Shown: in pieces, positions 32,434-43,219 of the stretch
How the letters are laid out: every line of letters begins with the position of its first letter
Numbering within the stretch: position 1 is the first letter of the stretch
From: Isoetes taiwanensis
Lineage: Eukaryota > Streptophyta > Lycopodiopsida > Isoetales > Isoetaceae
Direction of reading: 5' to 3'
Assembly: GCA_021234155.1 (NCBI GenBank)
Contig: JAJEKV010000045.1
Span: forward strand, 3,652,120-3,716,119
DNA length: 64,000 nt
Translations under genes and position numbers: made by a program
The notes under the pieces: model-generated
Seen by the model: the letters and a program-made list of their open reading frames with translations, nothing else
The model's database searches: none
Told to the model about the DNA's origin: nothing

Positions 32434-35400
32434 GTATGGCTCGAGAGAAAAGAACCGGCAGAGCTCTCCAACTCCTCGCTCGTGTCTCCCCTCAATGAGT
32501 TTCACACCTCCTCAACGCATACCCCGAAGTAGTCATGAATATTCTAGTCTCCGGACATTCCAACACCCAAATGCTGAGCTTACTCCAAAGACGCACCACC
32601 CTGGGCCACCACCACCCTCAATTTACTCCACCACACCCCGCCCCCCCGAACGCTGTTTGCCCCCCACCAATGCGCGCTTTTACTCCACCACAAGTGCTAG
32701 AGAGCTCGACTACCTCCTCCAGCTTAATTTTAGTATCGCCAGCCTATAGTCCACCGTAGGGCTCCCTCCCCCTGAGGCAAATTACGCCAACTCCATCCAT
32801 TTCGCTAAATGGTACTACAACAAGTGGGAGCAACAATGACACGCAACTCCCCGTGTTCTACGACACTTCAGAGCTGGTCAACTACGCCACCAACCTCGAC
32901 ATTTTTTTTCCCGCAGAGAGGGAAAGCACCTCCCCGTGACTTGCCCACATCAAACCTCTCTCAAAGATCTACAAGTACACCTCATGTTGATCTCTCGACT
33001 AAGAAACACCTCATGTTGATGTCTCGCATTTGACCTACCAAAGCCACAAGACTCCATGTTCAATTCAAAGCCCCCCAAGTAAGAATCTTAAGCTGCAATT
33101 TACACAAGAAAGCATGTACAACCGCTAGAAGAAAGAAACTCATGGATCTAGGCTCACTTAAGGGCAACACATACAAAGCATTGTTGTTCTCAACGTTGTT
33201 TGCTTAAGATTGACTAAAGGAATTGAGGTTGATTCGCGATAGTTACAGCTCAATGACTCGCTAGACCAAAGGGGCTACTTAGCCTTCAATATTAGGCCCA
33301 ATTGTGGTGAGAAGTTTACTTACACAAACGGGTGGACACGCCCGGCCAAAACGGCCTTCAAATTGATTCATGCTTTAGGCAGCCAGACGAATTTGACCGC
33401 CTTGAAGAAAAGGCTTGACAAGAATCCGTGCATTAATGACTACCGCCATTCAGAGGTATATCCGTAATTCATGCCCTTCAATGTGTTTCCCGATGGAAGG
33501 TTTCTTTAAGGAGTCTTATGAAACTCCCTAACAGCCCCATGTACCACTTGAGTGACAATTTCACCTAAAACAAGAAGTCTACTTATAATTATAAGGAGAT
33601 GTGTGTTGAGGCCGGAGAACGCTTTGTCCGCTACTTTTACTTTACTATGCTCGAAAAAGAGTTTTCTCAAGGTCCATTCCTAGAAAGCACCGGATGTCTG
33701 TTTGTGCTACATGCTCAATTAAAAGCTCAGAGACAAAATGCAAGGACACTTCACACTAAAAGTAAGCTTCCGTGATCGGTTCTTGCCTAGTTCTAACTAA
33801 AAGTAGGTTCTTTCCTAAACATATTTTCATTTCAGATGCATTGAAGGAGAAACTGAACAAGCACAGAGAACAACAATCTTTGGAAAGGAGAAAATTGACA
33901 AAACATAGGAAGAAAGCACTGGAACAACCACTCAACTACATATCGCTTGTTATTGATGGAATGGACCGTAAGAAGACCAATTCTACCACATTTTGTCAAT
34001 GTGCCTAAGGATACCAAGAAGAAGATTTCATACATCTGCATGTTGTTGGTGCTATGGTATTTAATGGAAAACTATCTTGCAAGGCATTTTTGAATTATCC
34101 AAACATTCATGCTGATCCAAATCTCACTATCACAATATTGAATAAGCTTCTTTCCAATCTAGAACATATACCACCGGTTCTGTATCTTCAGCGAGACAAC
34201 ACGACAAGGGAAAATAAGAATCAGCGTTGTTTGCTTTATCGTATATGTTAGTAGAGAAACAAATCTTCAAGAAGGTGAAGATTGGTTTCCCGCTTGTTGG
34301 TCATACACACGATCAAATTGATCGATGTTCAAGAGGGTTCTCTAAACGCCTTGCTCGAAAAAAGCTCTCAGCCTACCAAAGAATGATTGAGGTTATCCAA
34401 GATTCCTACAATCCCTCGGCCCGCACATCGAAGTTATTGGAAAAAACTTATGATTTCAAAGAATGGATTTTTCTGAGAGATCAACTGGGTCACCGTATTA
34501 TTGAGCCCTTTGAGAAACATTACATTTCAAAGATCGATCAAAATTTCACTTGTAGATGGCAAGGCCATCTTACAAGGAAAGAAATATGCCACATCCTTGC
34601 AAAGTGCAGCCAGCCAGCAGTATTCAATTCATTCGCACCATCCCCAATACTAGTTCCATGCTCTCTCGCAGAGCAAATGCCTCTAAAAAGCTTTTAAAGA
34701 AATCACAAAGAGTAAAAAGGAGGGAAGAGCATTTGACTCAAACAAATCATTGGATTATATTGAGACAAGTATTCAGTCCTCGCTTAACCACTTTCGGGAG
34801 GCAGATGCTTTATGGTGGCCTCAATTTTTTTTCTCAACGTGGACATGTTGCAAGCTTCATTACAAGGTCGAAGACCGCCACATTCAACTCCGCCATCTAG
34901 GCAAACTCTCCCCGCAAGTTGAGAATCAAGAGGAACATGTAGAGATATTGGCTAGCTCGATGAAGATGATGAGTCATGTACACCGCCCCGTGACGCACAA
35001 AGACAAATAAGTTGCTCGAAAGTATCCGGGTTCGGGCCTCGAGATTTAGAAAGGAATGCTCATAGCTGTCCCCACCGATAATGATGAACTGGGAGGCCAT
35101 TTTGGCTAGCTAAAGTACCGAGGTAACAAGAGAGGATGGAATTCCCACCAATTAAAAGTGCACCGGATGAGAACGAATGCCGCCAATGCTTTCAAAGGGA
35201 GTTATACTTTGGAGATGGTAAAAGCAGAGTGGGAAAGAGAGCTAAGTCCAAAGCAAGCACCGCTGTCATAGATCTAACCAAGTAAAGGTTCTTGCATATG
35301 ACTTTGTTCTCGACCGCCGCTAATAAGTTACGTATGGTCACTCAAACTTTAATAAGGCTCGGCATGTGGATTAGACAAACAAGCCAAAAAGGTGGCCAAA

Positions 35401-35560
35401 AAAAAGATGATGATGAAGACTCACTTGTAGACAAAGGAGGAAGAAGATCGCTCGAAAGTACATCTAGTTTTGAGAGTGAAGCCGAGGATGAAGGCTCAAG
35501 TGATCGTGGAATAAATGAGTCGAGGATGAGATGCATCCCGATCTTGTCAAAAATGTAAGT
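32434..35560 (+). CDS. DUF7869-like, transposase-like protein (spliced, frame-disrupted)
   Basis: Likely start MAREKR at 32434, followed by a Pro/Thr-rich N-terminal region with FTPPQ-type repeats (32500-32760). A clean intron (33762 GTAAGC to 33835 TTTCAG) precedes a basic helix (KEKLNKHREQQSLERRKLTK) and an EQPLNYISLVIDGMD segment. The core follows: AMVFNGKLSCKAFLNYPNIH, LQRDNTTRENKNQ (34190-34225), IFKKVKIGFPLVGHTHDQID (34260-34325) with RCSRGFSKRLARKKLS, then EKTYDFKEWI. Later come DALWWPQFF, DLERNAHS (about 35040) and an acidic tail (DDDEDSLVD, about 35410-35450). The DNTTRENKN and GHTHDQID motifs are, from memory, those of the DUF7869 family, whose acidic residues suggest an RNase-H-like nuclease fold. 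Role as transposase is inferred. Several frameshifts. Confidence 0.6.
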
Positions 35561-35904
35561 TTGTCCGATGACTCAACATGTAAAGAACGTAAAGTGCAGT
35601 GATGATTGTCTCATCAAAATGCCCTATATTTTTGACAATTTTGTTCATAATTTTGTACAATTTTCACAACCTTGAATATATCACTTTGTTGTCACTCTAC
35701 TACCCTTTGCTATTTTTTTTATTGCCCTTTTTTGCTACACTTTACATAAGTAACTATTTTTGTTCTAAAATAGGAGGATAAAATTGCTATTTGAAGTTTT
35801 TGCACTAAGTTATGTTCAATCAACCCTCAAAAAAGGTACCTAAATTAACTAAATTGTCACATCCGTCACAAAAAATTTTTGGACTTTTTAGGGAATTTTA
35901 GGGA

Positions 35905-35967
35905 ATCTTTCAAAGATTCCTTTTGAAGTGCGCTTCAAAGAATAAGTGCTTCATTTTAAACTTTGTT
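35905..35967. repeat. Right terminal inverted repeat (copy B)
   Basis: Ends CATTTTAAACTTTGTT. Inward lies GGGAATCTTTCAAAGATTCC, itself an inverted repeat, then a GAAGTGCGC stretch. Complementary to 27326-27381. Confidence 0.75.
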
Positions 35968-35972
35968 AAAAA

Positions 35973-36620
35973 TGCAAGTGTCTCTGTGGAGGGAGAAACC
36001 TCGTTTCTTCCCAGCTCAAGTGTATAATCTGGTGGAGGTGTCTCTTAGAATCGGGTCTTTAATTACCAGCTCCTTCAATCCAAAAATCTCAACATGACAC
36101 CTGAAACCTCACCGCTTGCTTCACAAGAAATGCAAGGCGTAGAACCCACCTCGTAAACTTAATGGCAAAGATCAAACGCAGAATTGGTCCGCAATTTTGA
36201 AACCGAGACGAACTAAGGTTTGGAACGAGGAATTTTAAATATGCAGCCGGAACGGAAAAGAAAAACCGCCGAGACCGCCGGATTTGTGAGGCAAGGAAAG
36301 AATGCTTCAAGCAATTGAGGCGTGGAATCCCAAAGACGTAGAAATAGTTCCGGGGCCCCGCTTGGCCCCCTGCCTCCCCATCTCCCTCTTCTTCACTTTC
36401 CATAGATCTCTCAGATCCCGCAAACCCAAGTTCGTAGCGTATTTTGAAGCTCGCACTTAGAAACTAAGACCTTGATTATGGCCCTAATCCACACAACCCT
36501 AAAAAAAACCCTAAAAATAATGGGAGGATATTCACACCCACCACAAAATAAGCCTCCACCACAGGATTTGCCCCTTTTCTAAAATCAATGGCTAACAAAA
36601 GGGTGTACTCTAGAAATATT
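35973..36620 (+). other. Host flank between transposon and Copia-1
   Basis: It starts with an open frame (MQVSLWREKPRFF...) to about 36095 that may be the continuation of the ORF at 27001. Its last 140 bp (36480-36620) contain AACCCTAAAA(A)TAATGGGAGGATATTCAC and recur at 6185-6322 and 50771-50925. Confidence 0.45.
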
Positions 36621-36625
36621 ATTTA

Positions 36626-37388
36626 TGTTAGAATTTGACAACACTTGTACAACTTAATCCAAGCAAAGATGTCTTTAGACTAAATAAAATTTCACACTTA
36701 TGATCATTCAAGCTAAAGGATGCTTATCAAACCTTTTACACACTTCACAATAACTTTAGCATATGGATCAAGTCCTTCTCCCTAGCAAGGAAGCCACATT
36801 ATGGTCAATAATTCCTTCCTCAACTTGGTCTTGAACAATAACAAGAATATACTAGGCAACTTCCCCTAGATTATATTCCTTCAACCATTAAAATCCCAAC
36901 ATCAACTATTGTAATCGTTCACTGTAGCAGAGGGATTGACTGAGTTCCTGTAGCAACGTTGACCATTTCCAATCGATCATATATGAGACGGATCTATGTA
37001 CCCTTGGACCCGAATACCTCTTCAGAGCTCTGCTCCACCTTATAATAGTACAGTCCGGCGGTTTAGCATTGCCGGATCAACTTTCTTTTTCAAGCAAAAT
37101 CTTCATTCGAAATATCCCACATGCGTTTTCTTCAAAACGATATTCGAGCTGAACCTTTGAATATTTAATATATAACTTATTTCTTCAATGTTTACCACTA
37201 ACACATTAACCACAACCTTACCATTAACCTTTAGCCAACTTCCATAGTCTTAAGGTTTGCAATGATGCCAATAATGCTATTAGATGTTGTAGTTTCCATC
37301 TACATGTGTATAAGCTTCACTGAAGATTTATTTGATCAAACAACTCAGATCGCTTCCTCATAATATGACATGACTCACATTTTCAACA
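36626..37388 (-). repeat. Copia-1 left (3') LTR
   Basis: 763 bp, TG...CA ends, nearly identical to 41899-42661. The most obvious difference is a short patch at about 37330-37350 (GATCAAACAACTCAGATCGC versus GACTGCAACAACCTGTACTG at about 42607). Confidence 0.95.
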
Positions 37389-38930
37389 CTTCCCTTCATG
37401 TCATATCTCCTTATGTCATATCCGGACTGTGATGCATGATTTGTTTTCTCGAGCTCGAAACCTTTTCTCTCGCCGTAACCTTTGTTAAAATATCTCACAC
37501 CGCTTATCTGTACTAATATAATTAACCTGAATCAACCCTTTGCATACTGCATCCCTAATGAAATGCATTTCTAATTCTATATGCTTCGACCTTTCATGCA
37601 TTACTGGATTTCTGGTCATGGCTATGCAGCTTGTGCTGTCACATAGCATCTCACTAGAGTTTGGTCACGCTTCAACTCCAAGTTCTAAAATTAACCTCCT
37701 TTCCCATATTAGTTCTTTTGCACATAATGTGGTCGAGGCATACTTAGCTTTCAAGCAGCTGACAATGCTATAGATGATTGTTTTTTGCACTTCCAAGCTA
37801 CAAGACCTCCTCCAAGCATCATAAGGTATCCTAATGTTGACTTTCTTGCATCTAAATCTCCTGCCCAATCAGCATCACAAAAAGCAATAAATATTAAGTT
37901 TTTGAATTGTATGAAATTCCCATATCCATAATGCCTTTTAAATATCTCGTAACACGCTTTTAAAGAATCCAATGATCTTTCCCCGATCATTGTTATATCT
38001 ATCGAGCATGTTTACACTATGAGCAATATCCGCCTTTGGCAATTAGCAACATAGGCTAGGCATCCCGTCAAGGACCTATATGGAATTTTCTCCATAATTT
38101 TCCTTTTCATCATTTTAGGACACATGTCAAGAGAAAGCTTGCATCCCGGTACAAAGCAGAGTTTTACTAATGTTACATTCTTTCATTTGAAATTTCTCAA
38201 GCATACCTCTGATCTGCTCCTTTTGAGTTAAAATGATGGTACCTTTATCCCTATTTCTTGACACCTCAATCCCTAAAAACTTTGTAAGTTCTCCAAGGTC
38301 CGACATTTCAAATCAAGTCAACAACCTTTTGCACATCAATAAACATTTTGTACCTTTTAGCCACCATAATGTTGTCATCAACATATAAAGCAATAATGCA
38401 CCAACCATCTTGACATTCAAATTTATATAAATTCCCATCATTCAAAAAACTTAACAAATCCCCTCGCTCAATAAGATAAGAGTCCATGCATTTGTACCAT
38501 TCTCTAGGAGATTGTCTCAAAATATATATAAAAGTTCATAAACCCCCTTTTCAATTTCCAAACCTTATCTTCCCCTTGCTCAAATTTGTACCCGTGCTTG
38601 TTTCATGAAAATTTCCTCATCTAATTTTGCATTTAAAAAAGCAGTTTTTACATCCATGTGATGCACTTCTAGATTCCATGCATTTGCCAAAGCCAATAGC
38701 ATTCTGACACTGTTCATTTTAACTAAAGGAGAAAATGTTTCATCAAAATCCTGACCTCTTTTCTCGGAAAACCCCGAAAGCAACCAGCCCGCTTTGTATT
38801 TAGGTGATTTACCATCTGCTCCAGTTTTGATTCTGAAAATCCATTTATTGCCTACTATATTCTTACCTTCTGGAGTGTCCACTGTTTCAAAAGTATCAGT
38901 CCTGACAAAAGAATCCATTTCCTCTTTCAT
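37389..38930 (-). pseudogene. Copia-1 reverse transcriptase and RNase H
   Basis: RT begins about 38930 (MKEEMDSFVRTDTFETVDTP), with FDETFSPLVKMNSVRMLLAL and HHMDVKTAFLNAKL. The second block, 38520-38308, includes SPREWYKCMDSYL and the catalytic YVDD in IIALYVDDNIM. RNase H follows at 37990-37665 (FCDADWAGDLDARKSTLGY, ELIWERRLILELG) and about 37660-37500 (SKHIELEMHFIRD). These are the canonical Ty1/copia RVT_2 and RNase HI domains, but the frame changes several times and a stretch between the RT blocks is short. Confidence 0.85.
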
Positions 38931-40233
38931 AGCATTTAGCCACTGCTCTTTGTCATTTGAAACTAGAATATCATCTAAGGTACTTCAGGATTTAGATGCA
39001 TCAAAATTTCAAAAACATTGTTTACCTCATGTTCCTGTTCATCTTGCAATCTCCTACTCCTTCCAGCTTCATCAAACCATGCATTTTAGTCTCAAATTTC
39101 AAACCTGCTTGAAGTTTTTGCACTTCTGTCATTCTTTTCTTTTTTACTTGAGATTGTTGTTGAACTATAGGTACTGATCTTTCAACCTGACTTGTGTCTA
39201 TTGATTCTTCTTCACCTCCCCCTAATGAGTCTTCAATTTCTTCCTGAAATTCTGTTTGTGTTTCAGCTTCAGTCTCAGCATCATCATCTGTATCAATCTC
39301 ATTGACTTTATTAGTAGATACCCGATAGCACATAACTTAATTCACTCAAGTTTATATCACACGAAAATAACAAATATGAAAAAAGGACTAAATTTGTATT
39401 AATGTCGAGAATCAGCCTTAGTATTCTGCTCAGTCAACTCAACATTTTCAGGTAGCTTTATAGGTCTGGATAATACTTTGTAAACTTGTCCCTCATCAAA
39501 AGAAACATCTCGGCTAACAATTACTCTTCTTGCTTTAGGATCATATAGCCTATAAGCCTTGGACTGATTATCATACCCTACTAGATATGTAATTAGAGCC
39601 CGGTCATCTATTTTTTTTTCTTTTCTTTTTTGGTATATGAACAAATGCTAAGCATCCATACACTCTCAAATTTTCATAATTTGGTTTCTTTCCTGACCAA
39701 AGCATATCAGGAATTCCACCATGTATACTAGCAGATGGCAACATGTTCTCAATAGTCACAAAGAGCTTGAACCGCCTTCTTCCCATAAAAAATTTGGCAA
39801 ACCTGCTGATTTTAACATGCTCCTAACAGCATTTAAAATTGTTCTGTTCTTCCTTTCAGCTACACCATTCTGTTGTGGGGAATGACTACAAGTTAGTTGC
39901 CTTTTAATGCCCTTATTCTTGCAAAACCTCTTAAATTCTCCTGATAGGAACTCACCTCCTCCTCGCCGACCTCAAACATTTGATCCTTCTTCCCTGCTTC
40001 AGCCCCATCTCATTAACAAATTGTTTGAATTTTTCAAAAGCTGCATCCTTAGTTTTAATGCAATACACTTTAGTTTTTCTACTGAAATCATCTATTAGAG
40101 TCATGAAGTACCTCTTCCCACTCAAACTAACAACATTAAGTGGTCCACACAAATCAATATGCACCAAATCCAAAATACCATTTGCTCTTGCGCCTTTTTT
40201 CTTAAAAGGTAATCTGTTGTGTAAGCCAAGCAT
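38931..40233 (-). pseudogene. Copia-1 integrase
   Basis: The catalytic-core acidic residues appear as LVHIDLCGPL (about 40150) and LIDDFSRKTKV (about 40085). The third segment (SPQQNGVAERKNRT-like, about 39840-39880) contains the invariant ERKNRT. The C-terminal piece, 39644-39399, reads TYLVGYDNQSKAYRLYDPKA then VSRDVSFDE. An acidic, Gln-rich linker (39333-39022) leads to RT. The frame is broken near 39950 and 39790. Confidence 0.85.
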
Positions 40234-40318
40234 ACATCACATGCATACTTGTTTTTCAGATTGGGTTGTGCTGGTATTAATGAATCCTTCCTTGTTTAAT
40301 ACCTCTATTGTAGCAGGA

Positions 40319-41169
40319 TTAACATGACATAATTTTCAGAGATGGATAAGTCAGCAAATTGATACTGGACATCAAATGTTGTCTGTTTAATCCATATAAA
40401 TTCCCATGACATAATCTTTCATGCCAGATTTTCAGAGATGGATAAGTCAGCAAATTGATATTGGACATCAAATGTTGTCTGTTTAATCCATATAAATTCC
40501 CAACTCTTTTCCCCACAAACATTTTTTTATTACCAAGAAAAATATTACAATGAAGTTTTTCAAACACAACTTTATAGCCAAGATCAACCAACTGGCATAT
40601 TGAAATAAGATTTCTTATTAATCCTGGTATGCACAACACATTTTTTAACTTTACAGCTTTCCCTTCTAGATCAAACAACTCCAGAACTCCAGCACTCTCA
40701 ATTCTTCTCAATTCCCCATTTCCAAACTGTACATGTCCTCCTTCTTTTCTCTGACATTTTTTTAGCATTTTTGAGCTTCCTCACACGGATCTCTCAAATT
40801 CCCCGAATCTAAGATAAGAGCATCAGTGTCAAATTTTGTATTAATCTTAGAACAAGCCTTAGACATATTTACCTCAATGTCTTCATCCCGCTCATCTTCC
40901 TCTTGGCTTGTTTCTCGAAAGCAATATTTAGGCTAGGTTTAGCCTTGATCCTCCACCTTTTTACCTTCAAACTTTTTCCTTTCCCCTTTTTTGACTTGAG
41001 CAGCTTGGTTGCTATGTGGCCTTTTACCCTCACAGCTATAACAAATAACTTCCTTTCCAAGTTTAGGGCAGTTTATTTTAAGGTGGCCATAAGCATCACA
41101 GCTTAAAGCATGGACCAATTTGTTTTCTACTAAACACCTTCTTGCCTTTTTTCTCTGCTTGACAAACAT
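40319..41169 (-). pseudogene. Copia-1 zinc knuckle, protease and GAG-pre-integrase
   Basis: A CDAYGHLKINCP knuckle lies at 41100-41060, with a damaged second knuckle (CYSCEGKRPHSNQ). The aspartic protease active site LILDSG is at about 40805-40825. The GAG-pre-integrase region at 40768-40319 includes RRIESAGVLELFDLEGKAVK and KIWHERLCH. A 96-bp tandem duplication within this region repeats GNLYGLNRQHLMS and INLLTYPSLKI in frame. Confidence 0.8.
40333..40501. repeat. 96-bp in-frame tandem duplication in Copia-1
   Basis: TTTTCAGAGATGGATAAGTC through TAAATTCCC occurs at 40333-40405 and again at 40429-40501, with one or two differences. The offset of 96 bp equals 32 codons, so the duplication keeps the frame and adds a second copy of the segment before the integrase HHCC region. 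Confidence 0.9.
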
Positions 41170-41357
41170 AGCCTCTCAATCATCATCATCATCTCCTTTG
41201 GTCTGCTTCAAATTCTGTCCCCGATCATTCTAATAGCATGTTCCTTTGACTTAGCCACATTTCTTAACAAAGTAGCTAACTGTGGCATTATGGGAGACTC
41301 GCTTCTAGAAATGGCTAGAAGTTGATAGTCCTCATTTAACACAACTCCCCGCCCCCT

Positions 41358-41864
41358 CTAAGTCAGAATTATTGATTCAAATTTTTCCGTAAATTCAGCA
41401 ATATTATCTTTCTCATACAGTTTTAATTTTCTCAACTGTTTTTCCAACACATCTATTTGAGAAGAGGACTTTTGCTCATAATTGTCTAACATAAATTTCC
41501 ACATTTCTGCAGGAGACTTACCTCTGAGTTTTAGCTTGATAGCTGTCCCCACTTTTTGACATATTATGGATTGAGCTTCCATTATTCTTGCCTTCTCATC
41601 CACACTGGTCACTGGAGTAACTCTTCTTGCTGCATTAGTTCCAGAAGCAGTTCCACCTTCACCACCTGCAACAGAGGCTGAAGTGCTTGATTCTTCTCCT
41701 CCAGATACCACAACTGCTGTATTAACCACATTAGGATCAATCAAGTACCACAATTTTTCAAATTCTAACACCTCCTGAATGCCTTGTTTCCAAATCTGGA
41801 AACCTGTTTCTCCTTTGAAGACCTCTATGGAGTTTAGGAGATTAGCTCCAAATCGAGTAGACAT
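41358..41864 (-). CDS. Copia-1 gag (UBN2-type)
   Basis: 168-codon frame starting MSTRFGANLLNSIEVFKG just inside the PBS. It has the plant copia gag signature FQIWKQGIQEVLEFEKLWYL and, further on, KLRGKSPAEMWKFMLDNY and LEKQLRKLKLYEKDNIAEF. A Ser/Gly/Val-rich insert sits after the first third. Gag would form the virus-like particle of the element. The frame continues downstream with shifts to the zinc knuckle. Close homologue of the Copia-2 gag at 49415-49870. Confidence 0.85.
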   Translation of the reverse strand: MSTRFGANLLNSIEVFKGETGFQIWKQGIQEVLEFEKLWYLIDPNVVNTAVVVSGGEESSTSASVAGGEGGTASGTNAARRVTPVTSVDEKARIMEAQSIICQKVGTAIKLKLRGKSPAEMWKFMLDNYEQKSSSQIDVLEKQLRKLKLYEKDNIAEFTEKFESIILT

Positions 41865-41884
41865 CTTGCTTTTCTGGATTTATT

Positions 41885-41897
41885 GGCTCTGATACCA
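41885..41897 (-). other. Copia-1 primer-binding site
   Basis: Minus-strand TGGTATCAGAGCC begins one base after the 5' LTR and is complementary to the 3' end of initiator tRNA-Met. Confidence 0.92.
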
Positions 41898-41898
41898 C

Positions 41899-42661
41899 TG
41901 TTAGAATTTGACAACACTTGTACAACTTAATCCAAGCAAAGATGTCTTTAGACTAAATAAAATTTCACACTTATGATCATTCAAGCTAAAGCATGCTTAT
42001 CAAACCTTTTACACACTTCACAATAACTTTAGTATATGGATCAAGTCCTTCTCCCTAGCAAGGAAGCCACATTATGGTCAATAATTCCTTGCTCAACTTG
42101 GTCTTGAACAATAACAAGAATATACTAGGCAACTTCCCCTAGATTATATTCCTTCAACCATTAAAATCCCAACATCAACTATTGTAATCGTTCACTATAG
42201 CAGAGGGATTGACTGAGTTCCTGTAGCAACGTTGACCATTTCCAATCGATCATATATGAGACGGATCTATGTACCCTTGGACCCGAATACCTCTTCAGAG
42301 CTCTGCTCCACCTTATAATAGTACAGTCCGGCGGTTTAGCATTGCCGGATCAACTTTCTTTTTCAAGCAAAATCTTCATTCGAAATATCCCACATGCGTT
42401 TTCTTCAAAACGATATTCGAGCTCAACCTTTGAATATTTAATATATAACTTATTTCTTCAATGTTTACCACTAACACATTAACCACAACCTTACCATTAA
42501 CCTTTAGCCAACTTCCATAGTCTTAAGGTTTGCAATGATGCCAATAATGCTATTAGATGTTGTAGTTTCCATCTACATGTGTATAAGCTTCACTGAAGAT
42601 TTATTTGACTGCAACAACCTGTACTGTTCCTCATAATATGACATGACTCACATTTTCAACA
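41899..42661 (-). repeat. Copia-1 right (5') LTR
   Basis: 763 bp, TGTTAG...CAACA, followed directly by the ATTTA target duplication and then GTACACCTGGATGAATAC, which continues the flank seen uninterrupted at 50.9 kb. Confidence 0.95.
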
Positions 42662-42810
42662 ATTTAGTACACCTGGATGAATACGGCCACCAAATCATAT
42701 GAAAACCTTAGAGAAAACAATACAAAAACAGAAAAAAAACCCCATGTTATAATGCTAGATATTAAACTGTAGCATTGCACATCTTGTGAAAATTACTAAG
42801 TAGAAAAGTC

Positions 42811-43219
42811 ATAATACAAACCATTATATTACATGCTTTAAAATTAAATTCCCCCTTAAACCCCCTTTTGTTTGGGTGCATATTTTTGTTTGGGTGCATA
42901 TTCACACGGGGGGTGACTTCGGGCAACATGAGCTGTTGGATAGGCATATTCACCCCTTATTCCTTAATCTACACCGTACACAAAGTTCCTCGTTTGTGGG
43001 GTATAGATGTATAGAATTTGTTATACTGTATAACAAGATTTGCAAAATACTATAAGATTTCAGGAAATATACTATATGGTGTTGATTTTGTACGTGCAAA
43101 ACATAATTACAGGGGCTCTTGCTGCCCTACGTCACCCCCCGTGTGAATATGCACCCAAACAAAAGGGGGTTTAAGGGGGAATTTAATTTTAACGCGTGTA
43201 ATGTAATGGTTTGTATTAT
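42811..43219. mobile_element. Foldback MITE, copy 2
   Basis: Long inverted arms, ATAATACAAACCATTA...AAATTCCCCCTTAAACCCCC on the left (42811-42910) and the reverse complement on the right (43130-43219), surround about 220 bp containing TACACCGTACACAAAGTT and TGGTGTTGATTTTGTACGTG. The left arm carries an 18-bp local duplication (TTTTGTTTGGGTGCATAT twice). Non-coding. The same family is inverted at 53012-53470. Confidence 0.8.

Larger units (their letters stand above)
27326..35967 (+). mobile_element. About 8.6-kb TIR transposon with DUF7869-like gene and palindrome arrays (copy B)
   Basis: The termini are inverted repeats: AACAAGGTTTAAAATGAAAC on the left and, read inward from the right, AACAAAGTTTAAAATGAAGC. 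Both continue through CACTTATT and a GAAAGATTCCTTT/GGAATCTTT block for about 56 bp. AAAAA flanks both sides (27321-27325 and 35968-35972); it is a plausible but low-complexity target duplication. Inside are minus-strand coding remnants (27780-31250), palindrome clusters (28540-28622, 29712-29925, 31641-31970, 32235-32413) and a plus-strand spliced gene (32434-35560). The two-gene divergent plan recalls MuDR or CACTA elements, but the termini are neither CACTA-like nor flanked by a 9-bp duplication. Superfamily not assigned. Confidence 0.72.
30259..37191. repeat. Direct segmental duplication, copy B
   Basis: Counterpart of 1-6900, in the same orientation, about 30.26 kb further on. Long stretches are identical, interrupted by short clusters of mismatches and indels that tend to fall in G/C-containing spots. 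It ends inside the left LTR of Copia-1, after CTTATTTCTTCAATG. Confidence 0.9.
36621..42666 (-). mobile_element. Copia-1: Ty1/copia LTR retrotransposon with ATTTA target duplication
   Basis: The element itself spans 36626-42661 and is read on the minus strand. Both LTRs are 763 bp (36626-37388 and 41899-42661), starting TGTTAG and ending CAACA on the plus strand. ATTTA flanks both ends (36621-36625 and 42662-42666). The PBS, TGGTATCAGAGCC on the minus strand at 41885-41897, matches the initiator Met-tRNA 3' end. The polypurine tract GAAGGGAAG is at 37389-37397. Pol order is PR-IN-RT-RNaseH, as in Ty1/copia. The LTRs are nearly identical, implying recent insertion, yet the coding frame is repeatedly broken. 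Confidence 0.95.

Noticed and set aside
27326-35967. Assignment to CACTA, Mutator or hAT
   Set aside because: The ends are not CACTA-type, the flanking duplication is at most 5 bp of A, and the protein motifs are not those of hAT or MULE transposases.
38794-39177. Plus-strand 127-codon frame
   Set aside because: Antisense shadow of the Copia-1 RT and linker coding sequence.
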